From: Laccaria trichodermophora
Taxonomy: Eukaryota; Basidiomycota; Agaricomycetes; Agaricales; Hydnangiaceae
Direction: 5' to 3'
Length of the DNA stretch: 64,000 bases
Assembly (NCBI GenBank): GCA_018417955.1
Contig: JACTVC010000037.1
Location: forward strand, 248,001 to 312,000
Positions 21,947-33,416 of this stretch are shown one piece after another; within the stretch, counting starts at the first letter, position 1, and each line of letters begins with the position of its first letter. The notes beneath the pieces were generated by a model. That model was not told the origin of the DNA. It was given only the letters and a program-made list of their open reading frames with translations, and did no database searches. The position numbers and the translations under genes were made by a program.

Positions 21947-24391
21947 TTCAGCCTGAAGCGTGCTTCGAAATTGCTTCGAAAGTTGAAGCACGATGGACGA
22001 ATTTTGGTTGAAAAAATTATATCACATTTATCAAAGGAGAGCATATCCTCCAATAATTCGTTGATAAAGACGCAGATCGCATAGCTGCGCTAATATTGCA
22101 CTACTATATCTATTAGTATTGCATCCACGACCCAAATGCGAGCGGTTGTTCGTTTTCAATCGTCTTCCAAACTTCGGCGCGAGTTCCGAGTCGGAGTTCG
22201 GAATCACCCACATCACAACCAGTTGTCACGTTGTTTGGACGTTGTTTCTACTATACAATTTCTTCCATTTGGCCCAGGTTTCGGAAATGCATAGGTCATA
22301 CAGTCCGAAGTGGAAGGTGAGTAATATCTGTAGCAGATTCTTCCTCTTTCAGGAATCAATAATCAATTTCTGCATCTTTGCTTCGTACAGCTCACAGCTC
22401 CACAGCTCCCGGACGACACTGCAGACTCTTCATACTCACGAACCCACATCCCTACTTCCAAGAATGATAGTGGCGAGACTGGTGTGGCGCTGAGGCAACG
22501 ACGACGAGAATCTTTGTAAGAGAGGATAGCTGTCCTGAGCTCGAGGAGGGTCAAAAGCTAGCGGGGACTGGAGTACTGAAGGTCAGTAATCAGTATGCAA
22601 GCTCAGAGAACTAAGTTAATGTTTGAGAGCGTGTTTAAGCAGGGATATTCGGTTGACTCGCCGCCGGAAGTTACCAGTGGACGGAACGTCTGCAAGCTTC
22701 AAAGAGCCTCACAAAGTTCCAGGTATAACCAGCTACCTTCAGTCTTCAAGACCTCCTACTTGTAGCGGGTTGCACTCGAAAATCTCCCAGGCCAATCGGC
22801 AAAAACCCACCACTGTAACTGTCGATAATTTCTTCCCGTTAAGTGGCTATCTTACGCTGTCCGCGTTATCACAGAGACGGACTGAAAGATACGGACTTCA
22901 GTCGTCTCGAGTGGTCCAGCCCGTCACTGACCCAATGAGGGCCCTTGGAGTTTTTCAGCGTCCGCTTCGTGCCACAAAAACGACAGCGGCGGCAGGATTT
23001 CCATGAAGTGACCCCGAATCGTGCAGAGACTGCGATGCGATCACGTCGAGAGTGTGGAGTAGGTCGCTTTTCCACGCCGTCTCACGTCTTCTAGCCTCGT
23101 TTCCGCTCTGGATTTTACATTCCAGAGCAGTTACTCGTACAGGTCGTGCTGAAATTGAGTTAGTCGTCTTTTTCGTCGTCCACAGTGTTGGAACCCACAC
23201 ACAATTGCAGCCTCGGAATGAACAGCTATCCGATGATGAGATTTGACTGGGACGACGATTGTCGAAGAGCCAAGTGATTGATCTAAGTCGACCACCTTCA
23301 AGCTTGTTGGCGTCACAAGGATACTGGCTCAATTATTTTGCAAGCAAAACCTTGCACCTACCAACCTTTCTAGCCTTTCAGCTCCTTTCAGTGTATTGTG
23401 CGACACTAATTCCTGTCTTGCAGGTCTGTGGGCAGCAGATCAAAAGCTTCGGGTCTATGGCCAAGCCCTGAGCACGTGTCGAAACCATAACATTTTCCGT
23501 TTGCCAACGGCTTCGTTCAGCGCTGGGCGTTTTATGCGCACGAACATTGACCCCGCCTACGAACTGCCCAATTCTTTGCTGTCGAACGTCGGTAACATGG
23601 GTCCTACAATATCTCAAAAACAGGGGAAGAAGTTCAGAAAGGCTGTTTGAAGAGAAGGGCGATAGAACAGTCGACCATAGCGTCAGTCGACAGGGTGCTG
23701 CTCCAAATTTATGTAAGCATAAATTCTTTGCGAATCGCGTCATACCGACATTCAAAGACGCCTTTGATGGTTGGAGTTTCGCACAACGTAAGAGCTTTCA
23801 ATATGACCTTCTCTCACTATTGACCGCTCTTTGCTTACGTCCTGACGGACATTTTGTCGAAGTTTGGGCCCTGGCAATAACATCCCGAAGCCTAAAGCCT
23901 AGCAGAGTATTGCTAGAGACGTCTAACTGTTTAGCTCTACAGGGTATGAAGATTTCCTGAACCGATTGTCACTGTCACTGACAGTATCTCAGGCGGCTCC
24001 ACCACCTTTCTCTTGACTACGCATGGGATTCTGGAACTATCATCCTTGGCGTATGTGCCACGCCCACCGCACTTACTCTCGAAATGCTATAGTACATCCG
24101 TGCTGAACGCCCGATACCATTCTTCCTTCGGTATCCTGTTGGCATCGGGTTTGACGGTGACCGTGGTTGCTATCGCTTAACTAGCATTCAAAGGCGTTCC
24201 ACAATTTCGCCAACAAATCTCTTCGTCGAGCCTTCCCAATCCGGAAACATTCAACCCGACCTTTTTTGGTGTCAGTGAGGGTATGGCGAATCACGTAGAA
24301 AATTCTTTTGAGTGCCCGGGATTTTGTTCATATTACGACAAAATCACCTGCTCAGCTTGACCCTCACCCTCCCTACGGGTGGGTGGGATCT
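21947..24391. other. Intergenic/eroded region
   Basis: About 2.4 kb. Several 60-137 codon open frames exist on both strands (for example 22623-23006 and 23547-23960 on plus, 22955-23332 and 23378-23755 on minus), but none shows a family motif or a convincing splice series. A plus-strand stretch near 24000-24190 encodes a hydrophobic run (SSFGILLASGLTVTVVAIA) that may be a relic of a membrane protein. Confidence 0.45.
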
Positions 24392-25267
24392 TTAAGGTCT
24401 CTCTATCGTCTCGTTCGCGCAAGGGGCTGGAACCACTGACCCTTCAGGAGCGTCAACAACGCCGACGATAAGTCCCTTCAACCAATCATTTTCTCTACGT
24501 AACCCTTCACATTCCCGCTCAAGTCCGTTGACCCTCGTTTCCAGCTCTTTAACCTGACCCTCAAGAGCGGCCTCCCTCTCTTTCTTCTTCAACCTGAACC
24601 GCGCACTGGCAGCGGTATTTCTACGACGTTTCTCTTCCAAAGTAGACAGGGGATTACCGCAGACGCTGGAAATTCCCTCACCGTCATCATCGAGGGCATT
24701 AGTTACCGGAAGCGACGTCTTGCGAGTCCATGAACGTCCAGCAGTTGAGAAGCTGTCATCTGGAACGGAGGGAGAGGCAGTCGGCTGTGAGAAAGAAACA
24801 ATCCTGTCTTCGGTGGTAGTTGAATAGGGGGACATGAGAGGGCGTGGTGCGGTGGGAAATCCCGGTTTGTGGTTTGGATATAGGGCAAGTGGAGGCTGGT
24901 GCGGATGAGGCGCAGCGTTACATCCAGAAAAGAGTGCATTCAGGTCAAAAGACTGGTGCGAAGGATGAATTATGGTAGGATGTGTAAGCCGGTTGTTGCA
25001 GAGGTCACTGCCGACTTGGTCGTCGTGGGCAACTTTCTCTGGCGTAGAGGGGGACCCTATCTCACCATCAGCTTCAGTTAACCTCCTTTTATACTTCTCT
25101 TCGCATCTAGAACCCAGAGGCTCGTCAGAGTCGAAAGTAATGTTTGTCCAAAAATCAAGTTGGGGTGCAAGCCCTGGGTAAAATTGGCACGAGAAGTCCT
25201 GTGAATCAGTCTGAGTCTGAGCACTGGCAGGGGGCACAATGTTCAAGTCTTGGAATTCGAGGGCCAT
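24392..25267 (-). CDS. bZIP transcription factor, Cys3/Met4/Zip1-like
   Basis: Single uninterrupted 291-aa frame from the ATG at 25265-25267. The first 200 residues are low-complexity and Pro/Ser-rich, with an acidic N-terminus typical of an activation region. The C-terminal bZIP is clear: basic region EEKRRRNTAASARFRLKKKE at about residues 211-230, followed by a leucine zipper with heptad residues across EGQVKELETRVNGLERECEG and LRRENDWLKGLIVGV. The NTAASARFR core is the variant found in fungal sulfur regulators such as Neurospora CYS-3 and relatives of Met4/Zip1. It would bind DNA as a dimer in the nucleus. The sulfate permease at 33.4 kb is a plausible type of target, but no regulatory link is shown. 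Other Gcn4-type bZIPs are an alternative. Confidence 0.88.
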   Translation of the reverse strand: MALEFQDLNIVPPASAQTQTDSQDFSCQFYPGLAPQLDFWTNITFDSDEPLGSRCEEKYKRRLTEADGEIGSPSTPEKVAHDDQVGSDLCNNRLTHPTIIHPSHQSFDLNALFSGCNAAPHPHQPPLALYPNHKPGFPTAPRPLMSPYSTTTEDRIVSFSQPTASPSVPDDSFSTAGRSWTRKTSLPVTNALDDDGEGISSVCGNPLSTLEEKRRRNTAASARFRLKKKEREAALEGQVKELETRVNGLERECEGLRRENDWLKGLIVGVVDAPEGSVVPAPCANETIERP

Positions 25268-26099
25268 ACCCTGTAGATGTTAGAGAGAAGAGTGATTGCG
25301 GCGGTTGAATGAGAAGCGTGTGGGTCGCAAAAGCCACATAAAGACGTGAATCAAGATTATGCACCAGTGCATTTTCGCACCCACTTTAACCTGACTAATC
25401 CTATCCTATGCCTGTTTTCGCACACCTTCTCTCCTCCTTTGTTCGCGGGAGACTGGAGTGGTATGAGAAGACGGAGGAAGACGGCCCCTAATTTAGTGAA
25501 GATCAGTGGCGCAGGCAGCCTAAAGCTGCCCCATGACCTTGCCGTGCCTTACGTACGGACCTGAATTGAACCTGGAGAGGTTAGCTTTTTCTTGGCTTTC
25601 CAGTCAAGCGAGTCAAAGTACTCATGCGCATTACAGTCTCGCCTTTTGTAAACATATTTCTCTAGGTGTTTACTCAGTGTGCCATTTTTTTGGTTCCAGT
25701 CCCTGGCTACTAAATTGCGTATCTACATAATATGTTTGCGAGGGAGTGGGGTTGAGGCGCATTTCTGTTCTTCGCAGTAATATGCATGAAGCTGGAAAGC
25801 GTGATGGAGTCTATCCATATTCATTGTGCCCGCTACGTAGTTAGCGGGTCTTATCCTACGGGCCAGCAAAGCTCTTGCGTGGGTAAGTTTAGCCATGTTT
25901 GGCCTAGTCCTGTTTTCTTCGCGCAGGACATGTTTATGTAATCTTCGGACTTTGAAACTCTGGCGCGTCAACAACGCGTCAACAACTGTGTGCTCCCTCT
26001 TGGCTTTCTACGTGTTTACGGCCCTACTACCCTCCTTTCTTATCCCAGTTATAATATATTATCTTCAAAACTTCTATTATTATGGAAAACAATGTCAGA
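25268..26099. other. Intergenic region upstream of the bZIP gene
   Basis: Divergent upstream region of the bZIP gene. No other gene was recognised; short open frames carry no motif. Confidence 0.5.
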
Positions 26100-26973
26100 A
26101 CTGTCCGAATCTATAAGAAAACACCCGTGGTTTAGCTGCCAGAAGCCCCACATTATATCGCACATTTTCCGCCCTCTGCCTCGAATTTTGGGCACTTGTT
26201 GAATTGTCAGATGAGGAGGAAGTTTTTTTGCTGATGAGGAGGAAGTGGCCTTGAAAGAAAAAAGTACGGTTTTGCAAACAGACGTAGGGGCCCCGGGTTC
26301 CAATGTTGGCCTGAGGCCAACAATGGATATCGATGCCAGAAAGCGTCCATGGAAGAAGGTTCCGATAGCTGCAAATGCTGGACGGAATGAAATTCCCCAT
26401 TCGCTGATCAGGTGGACTTCATCAATGGATGCAAACATGACATTAGATCAGAAAGTCAGGCTCTCGGTGATCTCTCTCCATTCCTTGTCGCACAGCTGCT
26501 CCGAATCCACTGCCACCTAACACATTCCATGATCTCTCATGCCAAATGTACTCCAACCTTTCGCGCCTTGCTGAGGATTTCGTGGCAATAAGAGAGAGCA
26601 GATACGTTGAGTTTCAAACAGCAAAAGTTGGTTCACCTAGAACATTGTTAGTGACAGAATGCGCACAAAGAAGGTAATCATACAATATTGCAGGCTAATC
26701 CCTTCATCGGTGTGTCCACGATGCCAATTGGCCTTGAACGGGTGGGCAGATTAGTGGGATATGACTTGGGGTGTTGGAGGGAATAGAAAAGACTACCGGT
26801 TTCCCATCTCCAGTTGTAGTGCAGCAGAGAGTAACTTGTCCATCAAGGATAGCTGAAACGAGTTTGAGCTGAACCGTTACATGCAGCTCGCTTGTCCATA
26901 GTGGTATAATCTTTTTGACGATGGTGTTGATGGTTTCCAGCCCTAGAGGGTTCTGCCAGCGGGGTTTGGCCAT
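26100..26973 (-). pseudogene. RecQ-like DEAD/DEAH helicase relic
   Basis: The minus-strand start at 26973 reads TIVKKIIPLWTSELH, then VQLKLVSAILDG and a degenerate Walker A, CCTTTGDGKPVVF (usually TATGDGKS). The middle (about 26600-26440) contains EILSKARKVG, a stop, and DKEWREITES with frame changes. Motif II follows as FASIDEVHLISEWG (DEVH box, about 26430-26390), FRPAFAAIGTFFHGRF and SIVGLRPTLEPGAPT (usually GLTAT/GLSAT). This is the N-terminal ATPase lobe of the RecQ-like helicases that are expanded in Agaricomycetes. The second lobe is missing and several stops are present, so it is a fragment. Confidence 0.78.
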
Positions 26974-28530
26974 ACTTTCGTGTTCACAACGCGTTCAAAG
27001 TAACAAAAGATCAATGTTAAGGATGCCCAAAGGGAAGAAAGTATTCAAAACATGTCAGGGCATGAAGGGAGCAAACCAATATCGACACGATGAGGTTGGA
27101 CCATGATTTCAGAGTCCAAAGATTACATAAACATTTTCTGACACGGTTTTTGGGGCGCGACAAACAACAGACTTCATATATCATGAACCAAGGTACGACT
27201 TCACATATATTGAAGTCTGTCTAGGAGAGACTATGTTTGGCCCCCCTCTGAGTGACTCGGTTTGGGTTCGAGCCTTCCTCTTTCTTGTTTTCCTCCACCA
27301 TGTCCTTTTGTTTCGAGCTCGACAGCTCTCCTGTTTCTGCTGAGCTTTCCTGTGGTCCTCGATCCTATGTGTCTGTTGCTTGCTTGAACTGTTTTGGCTT
27401 GTCTTTCTCTGGGGAGTGTGCAGATCTTGCAGTTTCTGTGAAGATTGGCAATAGCTGGCCTTAATGGACAACAACGTTGATGCCACGCTGTGGTTGGGCA
27501 ATCTCCTAATTTTCAAAACAGAGTGGGGGATGGAAGTCACCAATATCGAAGATGAAGACTTGCCCCTCATCAAATGGCTCGCAACTCTGTACGTCACCCA
27601 CAGCTCAACTCAATTGTAAACTGACCAACGTCTTCTACAGCCACGTCCTGAAGGGACGAACACCATAGGACTTTCATGTTGGCTGGCATGTAACCCGTTT
27701 AAATAAAATCCGATTATATTTTGTACTACAACCTAAACAATGACAGTGTTTTCACCAAGGGGGTGGCAGAACATGAATCCCGAACACTGGCTGGGAGAAG
27801 GGGGGGGGGTCAGGCTGAAGGCCGAAAAAAAAATAGTGACCCTGTCGCAATATGAGCCCAAGCATCAGCGTCTGTTCTTTTTGTGCCCGAGTGTATCCCA
27901 GTATGTAATACTTCATCTTATAATACACTCTGGCAACACTGCTCCCAACTTCGGCCTAGCATCTACAACATATGCCCTCAACATACTCCTGCTCATACAC
28001 CATCAACAATGATGGATGGGTCATCCATCCCTGCATGCCACTTTTGAGCTGGCACCTGGTATGAGGTTTCCGGGGAGTGAGGGAACCTTACAGACATTTT
28101 AGTACTCACAAAATGTGTGTTCAGGCCGAATTTATGGCTCCAAATGAACTTAAAGAAGGAAGTTCACTCAAGAGTCTTGTTGACGAAAGTGGGACAAAGC
28201 CACTTTGTATGCCATGGCTGAGCTCAATGGAATTTCCTCTGAATGAGTTTTATAGGTCACGATTTCGCATGTAAATATGCTGGTGACAGTTTGTTAAATT
28301 CTGCTTTTGCTCACATATGTTCATCTGCAAAAATTTACATACAGAGCACATTCAACTTTGATTTGAAAGTTTGTGAGTTCTGAGTTTAGAAATTTCAATA
28401 AAACATAGGAACTCGGAAAACATACCTTATATAGTAGGAGGTGGAGGGGGGGAGGTCAGCCAAGTCCCTGAAAAAAAAATAGGGAGTGTTGGTACATTTT
28501 CCACATTCCGCCACCCCCTTGGGCTTCACA
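26974..28530. other. Intergenic region between helicase relic and copia fragment
   Basis: No supported gene. A spliceable stretch from the ATG at 27464 (MDNNVDATLWLGNLLIFKTE...LIKWLATL, donor gtacgt) is protein-like but unassigned and runs into a stop after the next exon. Contains the 61-bp dispersed hairpin repeat at 27173-27233. Confidence 0.45.
27173..27233. repeat. 61-bp dispersed repeat with hairpin, copy 1
   Basis: Matches 42212-42272 with only four differences over 61 bp. The core gacttc...gaagtc forms a 6-bp inverted repeat, followed by tgtctag. Three of the four differences lie at CG dinucleotides in copy 2 that have become CA or TG in this copy. Confidence 0.7.
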
Positions 28531-28978
28531 CGCTGACAGAAAATCAGTCAGTGGATATGTAGCAACCATAGCTGGTGGAGCTGTGGCTTGGAGCTTGAAA
28601 AAGCAAAATACTGTTGCTCTTTCAACTGCTGAGGCAGAATATACTTCTGCTACTCATACTGCCAAACAAGTACTTTGGCATAGGTCTTTATTTAATGAAC
28701 TCGAAATTCCACAGCCAAAAACATCCACAATTTTCACAGATAACCAGGCTGCAATATCTATTGGTCATAATCCAGAGTTTCATGCTTGGACAAAGCATAT
28801 TGACATCGCGCTTCATTTCTTACACGATCACATTGAAAAAGGAAACCTAGATTTGATCTACATATCAACTCACAACAATCTTGCGGATTTATTCACGAAG
28901 GGTCTCCTGCAGATTGTACACCAAGACTTAACTTATGAGATAGGTGTAATACCTGACCAAGGGGGAGTGTTGGAATAA
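28531..28978 (+). pseudogene. Ty1/copia RNase H C-terminal fragment
   Basis: Starts abruptly at about 28541 with DRKSVSGYVATIAGGAVAWS, then the diagnostic ALSTAEAEYTSATHTAKQ, FTDNQAAISI, KHIDIALHFL and DLFTKGL motifs, ending DQGGVLE with its TAA inside the LTR, as is usual in copia elements. Integrase and reverse transcriptase are missing upstream, so this is a 5'-truncated element. CpG dinucleotides are scarce. Confidence 0.88.
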
Positions 28979-29203
28979 CACCTGGAATATGGTCAAGTAT
29001 TCCACGCATCTTGAGGACTTTGTAGATAGATCGAGAATACTTAATTACTAAGCCCGAGGACATCACTGAGGTGATTTCTCAGACATCTAGTATCTTGTAG
29101 TATATTCTAGTATTTACATTCTGTAGTATATAAGGGTGATGAAATTGCCCTCTATAATAACCATTATTCTTTGAACTTACCACTGTGCTATATACTCTCA
29201 ACA
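28968..29203 (+). repeat. 3' LTR of the copia fragment
   Basis: Follows a polypurine tract (aagggggag) directly. Begins TGTTGGAATAAC and ends CTCTCAACA, giving a perfect 5-bp terminal inverted repeat TGTTG/CAACA; length about 236 bp. No matching 5' LTR was found in the window. Confidence 0.8.
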
Positions 29204-32200
29204 CAGCAAAATGTCTGACTGGACTTTGGGCAACTTTCACAACTTTGAAAAGATTTATTTGTAAAAGCCTCAAAATCCTGTAATAACAACTTTTGGGCAG
29301 CTTGCAGTTTGCTCTAAACTTGCTACACTGGGAATATTGTGGGCGATTACACTAAATAAAACTAAGGGTAGTACTACCTAGCAGTGGTGTGGACTTGTCA
29401 TTGCCTTTGTTGTTGTGGCATGTTGTGCAGACCCATCCCCAGAAAGCAAACAACATAAAACAAGTGCAAGCCAGGCTAAAACTTCCTCTCTTTCACCAAA
29501 AATCAACTCAGGCTTCTCCTCCGCATCAAATAACCAAGATTTCAGTGACGATGGATTCCCCCAGGAAGCACAGTATCTCAGGTCTCTCAGCAAGGTCCTC
29601 AAATCCAACGTCCCTCTGAAGTCTAGTAGTACTCAGGTTCTCAACTGTGCACAAGTGGTGGATGGGGGAGGGAAGCACCGCGTAGCATGATGGCACTCAC
29701 CACCCCTAACAAGCGTCACTAATGGTACCAAACTTTGATCTGGATTGTGCTGATTGAATAGAAGAGATTCGAAGATCCTGTGGATTGGTTAGTCAGTCTT
29801 TTTGTCAGATACATTTGCAGGACAAGTATATAACAGCAAACTTAGAGTTCAGTTGATGGGGAAAGAAATGTCTGTGCCTGATGACCACACCCCATCGTTA
29901 CCCAAAACCTCCCAGCAGTGGCGGTGGTTGTTTGAATTCAATCAATTGGGGTGATGTTCGATGTCTGCCACCTGTTGTTCCCCCCCTGCTAGCAGGCACT
30001 TGCCAAACCAACATAACACATCATGTCATATTTTCAAAGCATTGTTAGGAAAGGTTAGTCCCTTCCCTGTTGGACTCAAGTCATGCATTATGGGCAATTC
30101 ATTGTGCGTTACAGTTTTGGAGCCTCGTGCTGTTCAACCTGCACAATTATCGCAAGACGTTGAGACATGCTCACATTTTCTCTCAAGTTCCGGTCCATAG
30201 TTGGATCGGCGATACATAGATCATAGATGTGACTCTAGCACTGTAATGCACATACACAGGAACAACTGCTCATTCCTCAACAATTACATCTCACGCATAT
30301 ATCTGACATGTGAAGATTTCATTATGTGGTCCTTATCCCTTGCCAATCCCTTGCGGAGTTCATCACCTATTTGAGGATTGTTTATGAGGACCTTTTCTTG
30401 GATGACTTGTTCCCCCAGGGCCCCAACTTTGCTTTACGCAATACTTGACTAACTTAAATGCAGCTGTGGAAGATAGTTGTTAACATTATAATTAGAACAA
30501 GGCGCCTATTCACTGGCACAGCTCAGTGCCTCAATCCAAAATTTCGAAGTCTGCAAATTGCGCCATCTCATCATGAAATGGCAACAGGAGGACTCCAGGC
30601 AAGGGTGCAGTTAGGTTGCAATTGCGTACCAGTTTGGCGCCACTTTGGTGCCTTGATGCACTGTTTTTCCGCTCCTTATCTTGTATGTTACAGTATTTTT
30701 TTCTGAGATCACCATCGACTTTCACATATCACCTATCTAACCTATCCAGCAAAACCGCACATCTCTGACTTCTCGACCCCCATTGAGCATTCTTGAATTT
30801 TATTGTGGGTAGCCATGGCTCACCAATTGAGCTCGATGATGATGTTCGGGTTCCCTTCATCAAAGCGAAAATAAATCGATGTTCATTCCTGCCTAGAAAA
30901 AAGACAAGGACCTTGCCAGAACCAAATTCTCGGTCCGGGATTTGGTGTCAAAATCCTCCAAATTTCATCTCAGTGAAGTTGCGAGGCGGACTGGCATATA
31001 TCCTCCCAGCACTTCAGACATGCAAATCCTGCAGCGATCCATTCCACCTGCATTTATTACTCGGTTAGCAGAAGCAATCTGTCATGGTAGGCGTGGTTGG
31101 ACAGATTCAACTGGCTGCTGCACACCGAAGGCCTATTTTTATGACGTGAATGTCTCAAATTTTACTAAACTTAGTGTGGTTTGAGTTAGTGCACTACAGC
31201 CACTTCAACTTGGTGATTATGGAGCTATAGTGATCCCTGCCACTGGCAACTCGGTTAGTGTTATGATCGGACAAGGTACGTTTCTGAGTTGAGCTAGATA
31301 TCTCACACAAACGTTTTCGTGGCAGGCGTCGGACTCCGTTTAACAACAGGTGAAAAAAACGGCAAACACAGCTCAGTCAGCGAGTCGGCAAAAATTTCTA
31401 CAGCTCTGCTCTAAGCCACCTACCAAGGCAATCTGTCAAACATGTCAAATTCTATTGCTCTCCTCAATCCACTTTCTAATACTACTCAATTACAAGACCT
31501 TCTCAGCAATGAATCTCTACGTTCTAGCTCTCGCCCAAGGTTTCAAATCGATTTCGTACCCTACAAAAGCCAATAAACAGTTACAAGCAAGATTAAAGCT
31601 CTCTTGGCAATGAGGTAAAGATGAGGGTGCTACTACATATCAAATTCACTAAAATTTACCTTTCCATAAATCCTTGATTTGTGCACTTCTGAGATCCCCT
31701 CTTCTGGGGCGAGATCCTGCCTATCTGAATTAGCTCTTTGATGAGGCCAGGCAAAGTCCAACACACATTGACGGAGCTCTCCAGACAAAAGATGCCTTTT
31801 CAAGATCAGGGCGATTGCCGCTGTCAAGCGTTTTGTTCATGTGAAGTAAGTGTAGAAGGTTATAATTGGAACAAGCTGCTTGGCTCAATTTAAGTTTTCA
31901 AAGTCTGCAAATTGTGCCATCATCGACTATCGTCTTTTGCATAGGCAGAGTTCTCATACCTGTGGGCCATAGCAGCTGCTATCAAAAAATCCAAAAGCGG
32001 ATTTGATAGCAGCTGCTATCAAAAAATTCTGTAAACGGAAATTGACAGCAGCTGCTATCAAATCTGGTAAATAGTTCTCACACCTCTGCCTTGTCTTATA
32101 TTTCGCATTTTCACCATTTTTTAGTTCTTCCTTTTGTCACAGCCTCTATGCAGATACATCAGTAGTCTCAAAAAAAATTCCAGTTCTTCCACTGCATTGT

Positions 32201-33416
32201 AATGCCCCAAACCAGCCAAAAATTTCAGAAAACACCTCAGAAGCACAATCATTCAGCACTGAATGATACAACAAATTTTCAAAAACTAAATTTAAATTCA
32301 ATGAAACAATTTCTTGTTATAAAAATTGCACATAAAACTGTAATAGTTGAAACCTTATGGATCCTCCAAGTTTCAGGAGATTTCATTGTGTTTCTATTGC
32401 ATAGAACATGAAGAACAGACATATCATTCAGTGGTAGTTTTTCACTGAATCTGCACATTCTGACAGAGATTAGCTGTGTCTAGAGCTTTTCCAATCTTCT
32501 TTAAAATTCACCATCGACATAGAGAATATGTCAAGAATATGTAGCAACTCAAAGGAAATTTTAATATACAAATTAGCTTATTTTTGCCAACTTGAGTCTG
32601 AGGTTGACTAGAAGACCAGTCTGAACTGGTAGCTTTGCAGCCCTAATGTATCCCTTTGTAATAGTCTGTGAATTTTGGATATCCAAAACAAATAAAGTCT
32701 CAAGTGGTGCCCAAAACAGTAGAGGACATTGATCTTTTTTGGGAATCTTCATTGATGAGATGTTTTGGAGGCTGGCTGGGCTGCTCACCATCCCGATACA
32801 GTGAGTGGTATGAGCTATGTGAATCAAAACTTGCTAGATGGCTGCTTTGAAGGTGGCCCAATAAATGATTTATGACATGGTTTGACAATGTCCAACTCTT
32901 TTGCAAAGTTGATCTCTCCCCAGCAGCACCAATTCCTGTATGCAGTGCAGAAAAAGCTTGAGGTCTCATGCCTTCTCAGGACATGCTAGGGTTTTTTTTT
33001 TGGCTGATTGATAATTGGAAAATATCATTTTAGATGCAGCATCTGTATCATGGCTGTAACAGTTCTTGGCATCTCCAAACTCTGTAAGCAAGCAAATACT
33101 TGTCAGTTATGAATAGTGCACAGGCCCAATGTATAGTATACAACCCATTTTTGGGGGATTTTCTGGATTTTGTATCATATAAATGTGACACAGTACTAAC
33201 AAATCCCTCCTTTTTTCCTTTTTCCTCTTTCCTTTTTGGGAATTTTATTCTTTTTCCTTTTATATTCCCACAACTATGATACCCGGGCCTTTGCATATCG
33301 CATTGCATTCAGGGAAAGAAGGCCTTTACTCTAAATCTGTCCACCAGTCATGCCACAGGTTCCCATACATAAAAGCCACCCGCTAGGAACTGCATTGTGT
33401 TTCCCTTACAGCAGCT
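29204..33416. other. AT-rich, CpG-poor gene desert
   Basis: About 4.2 kb with no supported gene. Bases are AT-rich and CG dinucleotides are visibly rare. A diverged internal repeat is visible: about 30481-30575 resembles about 31857-31926 (both contain aagtctgcaaattg.gccat). The palindrome array at 31967-32060 lies inside. The appearance is that of old, deaminated transposon debris. The right edge, before 33417, is the sulfate permease promoter. Confidence 0.55.
31967..32060. repeat. Array of three 16-bp palindromes
   Basis: The palindrome gatagcagctgctatc (perfect in the middle copy) occurs three times, with cores agcagctgct at 31971, 32008 and 32047, spaced 37 and 39 bp. Each is followed by an A-rich tract. 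The outer two copies have single changes at the edges. Confidence 0.75.

Noticed and set aside
22623..23006. 127-codon plus-strand frame
   Set aside because: No motif, overlaps similarly long antisense frames, no splice pattern.
26245..26520. 91-codon plus-strand frame
   Set aside because: Antisense to the helicase motif II region, which carries recognisable DEVH sequence.
27173..27233. Helitron 3' terminus
   Set aside because: Hairpin plus CTAG fits, but the following base is G, no 5' TC end or Rep/Helicase was found, and the nearby helicase relic is RecQ-like, not Pif1-like.
28483..28530. A second LTR start (gggagtgttgg) upstream of the copia fragment
   Set aside because: Only the first few bases resemble the real LTR; the following sequence does not match.
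31967..32060. CRISPR-like array
   Set aside because: Only three short palindromes with similar, A-rich spacers in a eukaryotic genome; no cas genes.
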